Assembly (NCBI RefSeq): GCF_007751035.1
Contig: NZ_CP036433.1
Coordinates: 9,095,001-9,159,000, forward strand
Origin: Lignipirellula cremea
Lineage (GTDB): Bacteria; Planctomycetota; Planctomycetia; Pirellulales; Pirellulaceae
Direction: 5' to 3'
Length of the DNA: 64,000 bases
Below, piece after piece: positions 18,826 through 27,665 of this stretch. The notes under the pieces were generated by a model that did no database searches, had not been told where the DNA came from, and saw only the letters and a program-made list of their open reading frames with translations. Both the position numbers and the translations under genes were made by a program. Each line of letters starts with the position of its first letter. The stretch's first letter is position 1.

Positions 18826-20244
18826 ATGTATTACCTTTCCTGGAAGGCCCTGGCCGTGCTGGCGGGCGGGCTCGCGCTGCTGGCGCTGCCGACGATCGGA
18901 TCGGCCGCGCCGAAAACGCCGAACGTCGTCGTTATTTTCTGCGACGACCTGGGCTGGGGCGATCTGGGCTGCTTTGGCAATCCCACCATTCGCACGCCCC
19001 ACCTGGACCGCATGGCGGCCGAAGGCCAGAAGTGGACCCAGTTCTATGTGGCGGCTCCCGTTTGCACCCCCAGCCGCGCCGGCCTGCTGACCGGTCGCCT
19101 GCCGATCCGTAACGGCATGACCAGCGACAAACGCGTGGTGCTGTTCCCCAACTCGGGCGGCGGACTGCCGCCTGAGGAAGTAACGCTCGCCGAACTGCTC
19201 AAGCAGAAAGATTACGCCACGGGGATTTTCGGCAAGTGGCACCTGGGCCATCTGCCGCAGTTTCTTCCCACCTCGCAAGGGTTCGATACGTACTTTGGCA
19301 TTCCGTACTCCAACGATATGGACCGGATCGGCGGGCCGAACTACATGGGGGAAGTGCGGAAGAATCCTGATTTCTATCCGAATTTCGCCGACTATAATGT
19401 CCCCCTGCTGCGTGATGAGAAAGTCATCGAGCGGCCGGCCGACCAGAACACGATCACCCGGCGATACACCGAGGAAGCGGTGAAGTTCATCCGGGCCAAC
19501 AAGGATCGTCCCTTCTTCGTCTACCTGCCGCACTCCATGCCCCACATCCCGCTGTTCGCTTCCGAGGAGTCCCGCGGAAAATCGAAACGCGGACTCTACG
19601 GCGACGTGATCGAAGAAATCGACGGCAGCGTCGGACAGGTGCTCGCCACGCTCCGCGAGCTGGATCTGGAGAAGAACACGCTGGTCGTGTTCACCTCCGA
19701 CAACGGCCCCTGGCTGAGCTTCGAAACCCACGGCGGATCGGCCGGTCCGCTACGGGCCGGTAAAGGCACCACCTTCGAAGGCGGCCAGCGCGTGCCGACG
19801 ATCTTCTGGTGGCCCGAAACGATCGAGCCGGGCGTTGTCTCCGAACTGGGCTCCACGCTGGACATGATGGCGACCTTCGCCGCCCTGACCGGCGCCGCTT
19901 TGCCGCAGGACCGCAAACTGGACACCTACGATCTGTCGCCCGTGCTGCTGGGAAAAGGAGCCAGTCCCCGTAAAGAGATGTACTACTGGACGCGCGCTTC
20001 CCTGCACGCAGTGCGGTCCGGGCCGTGGAAGCTGCACGTAAAAATGCGCGAGCCCGTGAACTACGGACGCGCGACCAAGATGGAAAAACCAGAGCTGTAC
20101 AACGTGGAACACGATATCTCCGAAGCCTACAACGTGGCCAGTCTGCACCCCGAGATCGTCGAGCGGCTGCTGGCGATGATTCAGGATCACGAAGCCGACA
20201 TCGAACCGCACGAAGACATGCTGGCAATTCCGCTGAAAAAGTAG
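18826..20244 (+). CDS. Secreted sulfatase (arylsulfatase A-like, formylglycine type)
   Basis: 472 residues with a signal peptide (LAVLAGGLALLALPTIGSAA). NVVVIFCDDLGWGDLGCFG gives the metal-binding aspartates D40 and D41, and CTPSR at 80-84 (C80) is the site turned into formylglycine, followed by AGLLTGR. GKWHLGH and VFTSDNGPW supply the other metal and sulfate ligands. The protein should remove sulfate esters from a polysaccharide or small ester in the periplasm or outside. ACGGAG lies 8 bases before the ATG. No maturase or matching glycoside hydrolase is adjacent, so the substrate is open. A second, different sulfatase is at 48555. Confidence 0.95.
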   Translation: MYYLSWKALAVLAGGLALLALPTIGSAAPKTPNVVVIFCDDLGWGDLGCFGNPTIRTPHLDRMAAEGQKWTQFYVAAPVCTPSRAGLLTGRLPIRNGMTSDKRVVLFPNSGGGLPPEEVTLAELLKQKDYATGIFGKWHLGHLPQFLPTSQGFDTYFGIPYSNDMDRIGGPNYMGEVRKNPDFYPNFADYNVPLLRDEKVIERPADQNTITRRYTEEAVKFIRANKDRPFFVYLPHSMPHIPLFASEESRGKSKRGLYGDVIEEIDGSVGQVLATLRELDLEKNTLVVFTSDNGPWLSFETHGGSAGPLRAGKGTTFEGGQRVPTIFWWPETIEPGVVSELGSTLDMMATFAALTGAALPQDRKLDTYDLSPVLLGKGASPRKEMYYWTRASLHAVRSGPWKLHVKMREPVNYGRATKMEKPELYNVEHDISEAYNVASLHPEIVERLLAMIQDHEADIEPHEDMLAIPLKK

Positions 20245-20316
20245 GTCGCTGGGATCCGTCTGCGGCAGGCAGCGCGGGATCACCAATCGTTGCGCACGAT
20301 CTACGAGAAAAATCCG

Positions 20317-20811
20317 ATGCCATCTTCAGTACAAACGGCCCGCGAATTCGCCCTCGCTGCGCACGGCAGTCAACCTTATGGTCAGCATCCTTATGTTTAC
20401 CATCTGGACGCGGTGGCTGAACTTCTCGCCCCTTTTGGCGAGCAGGCGCAAGTGGCGGCTTACCTGCATGACACGGTGGAAGATACGGCGACCACCCTGG
20501 AGGAGATCGCCGCCCGGTTCGGTCGCCCGATGGCGGATTGTGTGGCAATCCTGACGGACGAGCAGGGCGAAACCCGGTCAGTCCGCAAAGCCAAGACCAA
20601 TGCAAAACTGGCGGCTACCTCCAATACCCTGGCGCTAACGGTCAAGGCGGCGGACCGCCTGGCCAACCTGCTGGAGTGTCACAGCGGCGCCTGCGATAAA
20701 CTCGAAATGTACCGTCAGGAACAGGAGGCTTTTCGAAAGTCGGCCTGGCGCGACGGGCTCTGCGACGACCTGTGGCAGCGGATCGACGGGATCTTTCACC
20801 AAGGGCAATAG
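20317..20811 (+). CDS. HD-domain hydrolase resembling the (p)ppGpp hydrolase module (Mesh1-like)
   Basis: 164 residues from ATG 20317; a TTG at 20290 in the same frame is a weaker alternative. The protein is a single HD domain: AHGSQPYGQHPYVYHLDAV, then YLHDTVEDT (H51 and D52 with the E-D pair typical of RelA/SpoT-type hydrolases) and VKAADRLANLLE (D113). There is no synthetase, TGS or ACT domain, so it matches small stand-alone alarmone hydrolases in length. The likely reaction is removal of pyrophosphate from a nucleotide such as ppGpp, but related HD proteins act on other substrates. The sulfatase stop is 72 bases upstream on the same strand. Confidence 0.8.
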   Translation: MPSSVQTAREFALAAHGSQPYGQHPYVYHLDAVAELLAPFGEQAQVAAYLHDTVEDTATTLEEIAARFGRPMADCVAILTDEQGETRSVRKAKTNAKLAATSNTLALTVKAADRLANLLECHSGACDKLEMYRQEQEAFRKSAWRDGLCDDLWQRIDGIFHQGQ

Positions 20812-20938
20812 TCCCTCGTCCAAGAAAGTCGGCGCATCGCCCGGCTGACAGGCGGGCGGTCTGCTTTGGCTATCGAGGAGAAGCCGGGGCGGATAAAATG
20901 CGGTTTTGCCGCCGCCCTGCTCTTTCCTGACCGGATCT

Positions 20939-23900
20939 ATGCCCAAAAAATCTTCCGCGAAGAAAGCGGCGCGCCGGGGGAAAACCAGGCAGCCGCCGCG
21001 AAAAAAAGCGACTCCCGTCTCCTCCCAGGCGGACGATGCGGAACCCTTGATCCTTGTGGGAATCGGCGCATCGGCGGGCGGGCTGGCGGCGTTGCGGACC
21101 TTCTTCCAGGGCGTGCCGCCTGACTGCGGGCTGACCTTTGTGGTGGTGATCCACCTGTCGCCGGAACACGAAAGCCACCTGGCCGAGCTCCTGCAGCCGC
21201 ATGTCCAGATGCCGGTCCAGCAAGTGACCGAGACGACGGCGCTGGAAGCAAATCGTGTGTTTGTCATCCCCCCCAACGCCAACCTCAACAGCATCGACAC
21301 GCACCTGCGGCTGAGCGAGCTGGAAGAAGATCGCCGCGAAAGGGCGCCCATTGATCACTTTTTCCGCACCATGGCCAAAACCCACGACGGCCAGTCGATC
21401 GGCGTCATCCTGTCGGGAACCGGCTCGGACGGCACGCTCGGCCTGCGGGAGATCAAAGAACGCGGCGGCCTGGCGATCGTTCAGGAACCGTCCGACGCAG
21501 AATACGACGGCATGCCGCGGAGTGCGATCGCGACTGGAATCGTGGATCTGATTCTGCCGCTGGCCCGGATCGCTGACGCCATCCTGCGCTTTGCCCGGGT
21601 CAAGCCGCGCCTGCCGGCGACCGATCGGGAAGAGGATCTCGAAGCGGAACAGCGGCAAGTCCTGCAGAAGATTTTCACCCATCTTCGCGCCACGACCGGC
21701 CGCGATTTCAGCCGCTACAAGCAGACGACCATTCTGCGCAGAATCCAGCGGCGGATGCAGCTGCGCCAGATCGAAGAGTTCTCCGGCTACCTGGACTGTC
21801 TGCGAACCAACGCCGACGAAGTGCGCACCCTGGCCGACGATCTCCTGATCAACGTCACCAGCTTTTTCCGCGACGCCGAAGTCTTTGAAACGGTGGGAAA
21901 AGAGATCTTTTCCCGGCTGCTGGCCGCCAAAGGTCCCGATGAGAGCTTGCGCGTCTGGAGCGTCGGCTGCGCCACGGGCGAAGAAGCCTACTCGCTGGCG
22001 ATCCTGCTGCTGGAAGCGGCCGCGCTGGTCGAGCACCCGCCGCGGATCCAGATTTTCGCCAGCGACCTGCACGAAAATTCGCTCCAGCGCGCCCGCGACG
22101 GATTCTACCCGGGCGCCATTGCCGCCGATGTCAGCGCGGAACGACTGACCCGGTTCTTTCATCCAGAGGAAGGCGGCTATCGCATTGGCAAAGAGGCCCG
22201 TGAACTGGTCGTGTTTGCGCCGCACAATCTGCTGGGCGATCCGCCCTTTTCCCGGCTGGACCTGATCACCTGCCGGAATCTCCTGATCTATTTGCAGCGC
22301 AAGGCGCAGCGCGATGTGATCGACCTGTTTCACTACGCACTGAGTCCCAACGGCTTCCTGGTGCTGGGCGCCTCGGAAACGGTCGACGCCCCGGAACTGT
22401 TCCGCCTGGAAGAAAAAAAGCAGTGCATCTACCAGAAGCGGAACGTCCCGGGTCCGGAACCGCGGCTGCCCGTTTTTCCGCTGTCGCAAATACAGTGGGC
22501 CAGCGAACCCGCGTCGGGTCTGGCCAGCGAGTCGATCGCATATGGACCGCTGCACCAGCGCATGGTCGAACAGTTTGCACCGCCCAGCCTGTTGATCAGT
22601 CCGGATGACAAAGTCGTCCATCTGTCCCAGCATGCGGGACGCTACCTGGTTTATCCGGGCGGCGAACTCACCTCCAACATTTATAAACTGGTGCGGGAAG
22701 AGCTCCGCATGGAACTACGGACCGCCCTGCATACGGCCCGGAACGACAGGACCCCGACCAGCACCAAGCCGGTGCAGGTCAAGTTTAACGGCCAGACAGG
22801 CTCCGTACTGTTGCATGTACGGCCCGCACTGGAACCCCAGCAGGAAGGCTTTGTGCTGGTCATTTTTGAAGAACGGGAAGCCAACCTTGCCGACCCGTCG
22901 CACCCTGGCGCCGCCGACTCCCGCGACTCGCATGTCCCCGAACTGGAAGCCGAACTGAGCGCGGCCTATCACAGGCTGCAGAGCATCATTGAGGAGTATG
23001 AAACCGCGCAGGAAGAGCTGCGGGCCTCCAATGAGGAACAGCAATCGGCGAATGAAGAACTCCGCTCCACGCTGGAGGAACTAGAGACCAGCAAGGAAGA
23101 GCTCCAGAGCATGAACGAGGAGCTGCAGACCGTCAACCAGGAGAACCGCCACAAGGTCGACGAGCTGGCCCAGCTATCCAGCGACCTGCAGAACCTGATG
23201 GCGGCGACGGAAATCGGCACGCTCTTTCTCGATCGACAGCTGCGCATTCTGCGCTTCACCCCGGCTGTAACCAACGTGTTTAATGTGCGCGCGGCCGATC
23301 GCGGCCGGCCGCTTACGGACCTGACCCATCGGCTGGACTACGCCGATCTGCATGGCGACGCACAGCGCGTTCTCGACCGGCTTGCGCCCATCGAACGCGA
23401 AGTGCGGGACGACCAGGGCCGCTCCTACCTGACGCGGGTGCTGCCCTACCGCAGCGCCGAAGATCGTATCGAAGGAATCGTCGTCACGCTGGTCGACATC
23501 ACCCGCAGGGCGCAGGCCGAGCGGGATCTGCGGCTGAGCGAAGAACGATTCCGCGCGCTGATCGACGCCTCGGCCCAGATGGTCTGGACCACCGACGCCG
23601 AAGGGCAGGTCGTGGAAGACTCGGAGTCCTGGCGGGGCTTTACCGGGCAAACCTTTGAAAAGCGGCAAGGCGACGGCTGGCTAATGGCGGTGCACCCGGA
23701 GGATCGCCCGCAGGTAGCCGATAGCTGGCGACAAGTCCTGCAGGAGGGCGAAGCGTGGTCCGATGAGTTCCGCATGTTTCACGCTGCCAGCCTGAGTTAC
23801 CGCTGGACCACGGTCCGGGCCGTGCCGTTGCGCGCGGCCAACGGCAAGGTGCGCGGCTGGGTCGGCATGAACATCGACGTGACCGAAGTCAAACGCGCCG

Positions 23901-25102
23901 AGGTGGAACTGCTGGCGTTCAATGAGTCGCTGGAGCAGCAGGTGCAGCAACGGACAGAAATGCTGAATATCCTGCAGGACCTGACCCGCGCCGCCAATGA
24001 GGCGCACACCGTCGACCAGGCGATGCGAACGGCTCTCGAACGCATCTGCCAGCACAACGGCTGGAAAGTCGGGCATGTCTGGTATCTGGCCGAGGAGAAC
24101 CCCGAACAGATGATCTCCGCCGGCATCTGGCACGCCGCCGACCCGCAACTGCAGGAACCCTGGAAACAATTCCAGGCAAAACGCCGGTCCCTGAGGATCT
24201 CTCGCGGCGAAGGAATGGTGGGAGCCGCCTGGGCTGCGGCGGAACCGCAATGGGCCGCAGACCTCGATCACCAGAACGATCCGCACTGCCGGGACGCGCT
24301 GCAAATGGGACTGCATGCAGCCATCGCTTTTCCTGTCACGGTCCATAAAAAAGTCGTCGCTGTGCTGGAGTTTTATAGCCTTCATGCAGCCCCGCGCGAC
24401 GCCCGGTTTATGGAGATCGTTCCCGCCGTCGGCATCCAGCTGGGCCATGTGCTGGAACGAAAGCGACTGGAAAAACAGATCGCTGACGTGGCCGAGCGGG
24501 AACAACGACGCGTCGGCGTCGATATTCACGACGGCGTCGGCCAGGAACTGACAGGTCTGCGGCATCTGGCGCAAGTCCACCTGGAGTCGCTGGCCGGAAA
24601 GCAGTCGCCCGATGAACCGATGGCGCGGCGCATCGCCCGCGGCCTGGAAACAGTCCAGAAGCAGCTGCGGGCGGTGATCCGGGACCTGGTGCCGGTGGAT
24701 CTGGACGAAAAAGGGCTGGTCACCGCCATTCAGCTGCTCGCACAGCGGACCTCGGAAACGCACAGCATTTCCTGTATTTCCCAGTGCGATCGCCGGATCG
24801 TGGTCGAGGACAACCTGATGGCCCGCCATCTGTACCGCATCGTCCAGGAAGCGGTCGCCAACGCGGTGAGTCACGCCCAGGCCACCGAGATCATCCTGCG
24901 GCTTGACGAAGACCAGGAAGTGCTTCGGCTCCAGATCGTCGACAACGGCCAGGGGATCGCTCCGGCCGCCCGCGCTGGCGCCGGCTTTGGGCTGCGCAGC
25001 ATGTCGTACCGCGCTGATCTGATCGGGGCCAGCCTGCGTGTCGAAGCGGGCGAACAGGGAGGAACGGTGGTCGTTTGCCTGGCGCCGCGGAACCGGCCGT
25101 AG
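20939..25102 (+). CDS. CheB-CheR fusion hybrid sensor histidine kinase
   Basis: 1387 residues from ATG 20939. A basic leader precedes a CheB methylesterase domain with its triad intact: S45 in GASAGGL, H72 in VVIHLSPEH, D164 in GTGSDGTLGL. A CheR methyltransferase follows (about 200-480, SVGCATGEEAYSLAI). A long coiled coil comes next (EEQQSANEELRSTLEELETS region), then two or three PAS domains (NLMAATEIGTLFL; SEERFRALIDASAQMVW), a GAF domain and a HisKA_3-type kinase (REQRRVGVDIHDGVG, phospho-acceptor H1197) with HATPase (N box near 1308, DNGQGI). CheB and CheR are active-looking, but no chemoreceptor gene is near, so they may form a self-modifying module. Cytoplasmic; no membrane segment seen. 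Pairs with the response regulator at 25154. Confidence 0.92.
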   Translation: MPKKSSAKKAARRGKTRQPPRKKATPVSSQADDAEPLILVGIGASAGGLAALRTFFQGVPPDCGLTFVVVIHLSPEHESHLAELLQPHVQMPVQQVTETTALEANRVFVIPPNANLNSIDTHLRLSELEEDRRERAPIDHFFRTMAKTHDGQSIGVILSGTGSDGTLGLREIKERGGLAIVQEPSDAEYDGMPRSAIATGIVDLILPLARIADAILRFARVKPRLPATDREEDLEAEQRQVLQKIFTHLRATTGRDFSRYKQTTILRRIQRRMQLRQIEEFSGYLDCLRTNADEVRTLADDLLINVTSFFRDAEVFETVGKEIFSRLLAAKGPDESLRVWSVGCATGEEAYSLAILLLEAAALVEHPPRIQIFASDLHENSLQRARDGFYPGAIAADVSAERLTRFFHPEEGGYRIGKEARELVVFAPHNLLGDPPFSRLDLITCRNLLIYLQRKAQRDVIDLFHYALSPNGFLVLGASETVDAPELFRLEEKKQCIYQKRNVPGPEPRLPVFPLSQIQWASEPASGLASESIAYGPLHQRMVEQFAPPSLLISPDDKVVHLSQHAGRYLVYPGGELTSNIYKLVREELRMELRTALHTARNDRTPTSTKPVQVKFNGQTGSVLLHVRPALEPQQEGFVLVIFEEREANLADPSHPGAADSRDSHVPELEAELSAAYHRLQSIIEEYETAQEELRASNEEQQSANEELRSTLEELETSKEELQSMNEELQTVNQENRHKVDELAQLSSDLQNLMAATEIGTLFLDRQLRILRFTPAVTNVFNVRAADRGRPLTDLTHRLDYADLHGDAQRVLDRLAPIEREVRDDQGRSYLTRVLPYRSAEDRIEGIVVTLVDITRRAQAERDLRLSEERFRALIDASAQMVWTTDAEGQVVEDSESWRGFTGQTFEKRQGDGWLMAVHPEDRPQVADSWRQVLQEGEAWSDEFRMFHAASLSYRWTTVRAVPLRAANGKVRGWVGMNIDVTEVKRAEVELLAFNESLEQQVQQRTEMLNILQDLTRAANEAHTVDQAMRTALERICQHNGWKVGHVWYLAEENPEQMISAGIWHAADPQLQEPWKQFQAKRRSLRISRGEGMVGAAWAAAEPQWAADLDHQNDPHCRDALQMGLHAAIAFPVTVHKKVVAVLEFYSLHAAPRDARFMEIVPAVGIQLGHVLERKRLEKQIADVAEREQRRVGVDIHDGVGQELTGLRHLAQVHLESLAGKQSPDEPMARRIARGLETVQKQLRAVIRDLVPVDLDEKGLVTAIQLLAQRTSETHSISCISQCDRRIVVEDNLMARHLYRIVQEAVANAVSHAQATEIILRLDEDQEVLRLQIVDNGQGIAPAARAGAGFGLRSMSYRADLIGASLRVEAGEQGGTVVVCLAPRNRP

Positions 25103-25153
25103 GGTCGGAGAGAGGAGCCAGCGAGGCCGCGGGAACACGCCGCGTCCGGCTCG

Positions 25154-25828
25154 CTAGCGATTCTCGGAATCCCACATCACCGACATGCGCGTCAATTCCG
25201 TCATGCTGCTCACGTTCAAACGGCGCTTGATATTATCGCGGTGCGTTTCCACGGTATGCACGCTGATCTGCAGCCGGGCGGCAATTTGTGAGGTTGTTTT
25301 GCCCTCGGCAATCAGCCGGAAAATTTCCAGCTGGCGATCAGTCAAGGAAGCCACCGGGTCCACGTTGGCGGGAATATGGCTGACCGCGCGGCCCAGAATT
25401 TCGCTCTTCATGGCGGGGCTTAGATAAATTCCGCCGGCCAGCACCTCGTGCATCGCCTCGATCACCACGCCAGGATCCGCTTCCTTGTTGACGTATCCGG
25501 AAGCCCCCGCCTTCAGGCTGCGTTCGGCGTAAACCGATTCGTCGTACATGGAATGGACGAGCAGCCGCACCTTTTTGTGTCTGGCTCTGACCGCCTTGAT
25601 CAGCTCCAGCCCGTCGCTGTTTTTCAGGCTAATGTCGACGATCATCAAATCCGGACGACACTCCGAGACTTTTTCCAAAGCCTCGCGGACATCGATCGCT
25701 TCGCCGCAGACCACCATGTCCGGCTGCGATACCACTCTTCCCGCCAGCCCTTCACGCACCGTGGGATGATCATCGACGATCATAATGCGGGCGAGTTCCC
25801 CGGCGAGTTGGGTTCTGGGTGCGGACAT
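25154..25828 (-). CDS. NarL/LuxR-type response regulator
   Basis: 224 residues. The receiver domain starts ARIMIVDDHPTVREGLAG, has its acidic pocket at D19-D20 and phospho-acceptor D65 in LMIVDISLKNSDG, and the conserved lysine in YVNKEADPG. The HTH domain at about 155-215 reads LTDRQLEIFRLIAEGKTTSQ and VHTVETHRDNIKRRL, the LuxR signature. It is convergent with the histidine kinase, whose HisKA_3 type is the usual partner of NarL regulators. The start at 25828 (MSAPRTQ) is preferred; ATG 25867 gives a longer version and cannot be excluded. Targets are unknown. Confidence 0.93.
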   Translation of the reverse strand: MSAPRTQLAGELARIMIVDDHPTVREGLAGRVVSQPDMVVCGEAIDVREALEKVSECRPDLMIVDISLKNSDGLELIKAVRARHKKVRLLVHSMYDESVYAERSLKAGASGYVNKEADPGVVIEAMHEVLAGGIYLSPAMKSEILGRAVSHIPANVDPVASLTDRQLEIFRLIAEGKTTSQIAARLQISVHTVETHRDNIKRRLNVSSMTELTRMSVMWDSENR

Positions 25829-26510
25829 GACGCTCTTTCGGATCAAGGGTTTCCTGCGAGGTTTCATCCTCGCTTGCCGCGATCGCCTGCGACACGTTTG
25901 TCAGCAGGCAACAACGCACGCCTGACAATTGCCGATCCGGCGCAGGCTTCAATGGACACCATCGGCGGTCGCCTTGCAATCGGCAGACTCGCTGGCAGCT
26001 CCCCGATTCCCCCGTTAAGGGAAACTACCACGTCAAAATTGGCGCCGCCCTCGATTCAATACCTCAGGATCAACACGGACCATGCAAGGCTGGGACATGC
26101 TCGCCCCGGGAAACGTGAGCGCCCTGAGAGTTTTCCCGACACGTTCGCAGCACCGCTTTCCCCCTTGCAGGGCCTCCAGCGAAACAGACGACCGATCACC
26201 CAGTCTGCCCCCGCTTGAAGGCCCCTTGCCATCCCCAGAGAAGGATTGCCGGAAATCTCAGACGCCCTGAGAAAACCTGCCGGTTCGTCGACCACACTCC
26301 CGTTCTCCGATTGACGTTGCGAGTAATGTCTTGTCCTGGCGAAACAGGCATGTCGAATCGTATCGGGGCTTGCTGACATTACTACCCGCGATATCTGGCA
26401 CAATATTTGTACTAACGTTTTCGCTGTCGTGTTGAGGGATGCGACAACCCGTCACGCTGCCGGGATTGACTCGCAGACTGTGAAGCCCCCCTCCCTGAAG
26501 GCACTCCCCA
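25829..26510. other. Intergenic region, no gene recognised
   Basis: About 680 bases between the response regulator (minus) and the desaturase (plus). No frame shows a family motif or a credible ribosome binding site. Both promoters should lie here; I cannot place them with confidence. Confidence 0.45.
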
Positions 26511-27542
26511 ATGCTCTCTCCCGCTCCTGCCAATACGCTCCGCCAGGCGCGACAACTTGTAGAGGACCTGTATCCTCATAACTTGCTGATCTACTGGTCT
26601 GACTTTCTTCTCAGTCTGATCGTGGGATACAGCGCCGCTTCTTTGTATCTGGCCGCTCCCTGGGGGTCCTGGCGGCAAGTAATATGTTTTACGATGGCTG
26701 GCGTCGCGCTTTACCGACTTGGTTCCTTCACGCACGAAATCGTGCATTTTCGTCGTGATGAAATGCGTCTCTTTCGCCATGCCTGGAACCTGCTGGCCGG
26801 CGTTCCCATGCTCACGCCGACATTCTTCTATGAAAGCCATCTGCACCATCACAATACGCATCATTATGGGACGGCGGAAGACGGAGAATACCTGCCGTTG
26901 AGCCGGGGCCGCTGGACGGACGCAGCGGTTTTTGTCTTGCTGCCCCTGCTGCAGCCGATTGCCGTAACGCTGCGGTTTTTGCTGGCTCCGCTTACCTTTT
27001 TGCATCCGGCCTTGCGACGCTGGACGCTGGAGCATGCTTCGTCGTTTGTGATCAATCTGCACTATCGCCGACGGCTCCCACGACGAGCGATGCGCCGCTC
27101 CTGGGCGCTAATGGATCTGGCCTGCTCGGCCCGGGCCTGGTTGATCTTCGTCCTGATCTTCCTGGGCGAAACCACCTGGATGCGAATTCCCCAGCTTTAC
27201 TTTCTGGCCGTCTTTATTCTCAGTCTCAATTACCTTCGCACGCTTGCCGCCCACCGATATCTAAGCGACGGCCAGGCACTGACGCACGAAGACCAGCTTT
27301 ACGATTCTACGAATATCACCGGCGGATCCCTGTTGACCTGGATCCTGTGCCCCCTTGGCATGCAGTATCATGCGTTGCATCATCTGTTTCCCCGCCTGCC
27401 TTATCACAACTTTCCCAAAGCGCACCGGCGACTGATGGAAAATCTGCCTGACAACAGTTCCTATCGACAAACAGAATATCCCAGCTGGCTCGCCGTCATC
27501 CGCCAGCTCTTGCAGGATGTCCGCAGTCCGTCGGTCCCCTGA
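26511..27542 (+). CDS. Membrane fatty acid desaturase family protein
   Basis: 343 residues. Three histidine clusters of the FA_desaturase family are present: HEIVH at the end of the first membrane region, HLHHHNTHH, and QYHALHHLFP near the C-terminus, which bind the diiron centre on the cytoplasmic face. Hydrophobic stretches at about 30-70, 137-165 and 205-240 give the membrane segments. The protein should introduce a double bond, or a hydroxyl or related oxidation, into an acyl chain or lipid. The substrate and position are not predictable from the sequence. No ferredoxin or reductase gene is adjacent. The ATG at 26511 has no strong ribosome binding site. Confidence 0.9.
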   Translation: MLSPAPANTLRQARQLVEDLYPHNLLIYWSDFLLSLIVGYSAASLYLAAPWGSWRQVICFTMAGVALYRLGSFTHEIVHFRRDEMRLFRHAWNLLAGVPMLTPTFFYESHLHHHNTHHYGTAEDGEYLPLSRGRWTDAAVFVLLPLLQPIAVTLRFLLAPLTFLHPALRRWTLEHASSFVINLHYRRRLPRRAMRRSWALMDLACSARAWLIFVLIFLGETTWMRIPQLYFLAVFILSLNYLRTLAAHRYLSDGQALTHEDQLYDSTNITGGSLLTWILCPLGMQYHALHHLFPRLPYHNFPKAHRRLMENLPDNSSYRQTEYPSWLAVIRQLLQDVRSPSVP

Positions 27543-27570
27543 CATCCCGCCTGGCAGTCGCGGGTCCATA

Positions 27571-27597
27571 CGGAAGGGTGTTGTGCGTCCCCTTCCG
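27571..27597 (+). terminator. Putative stem-loop terminator between convergent genes
   Basis: CGGAAGGG pairs with CCCTTCCG across an 11-base loop. It lies 29 bases after the desaturase stop and before the 3' end of the convergent gene at 27666. No T-tract follows, so it may be a rho-dependent or bidirectional stop. Confidence 0.4.
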
Positions 27598-27665
27598 GCG
27601 GTAATATCAAAGTAATTTGCCGGAATCTGGACAGGCGCGAAACGTTCGACCGTTCCGTGGACGAG

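Noticed and set aside
20870-22633. Minus-strand open frame of 587 codons
   Set aside because: Shadow of the CheB-CheR kinase gene.
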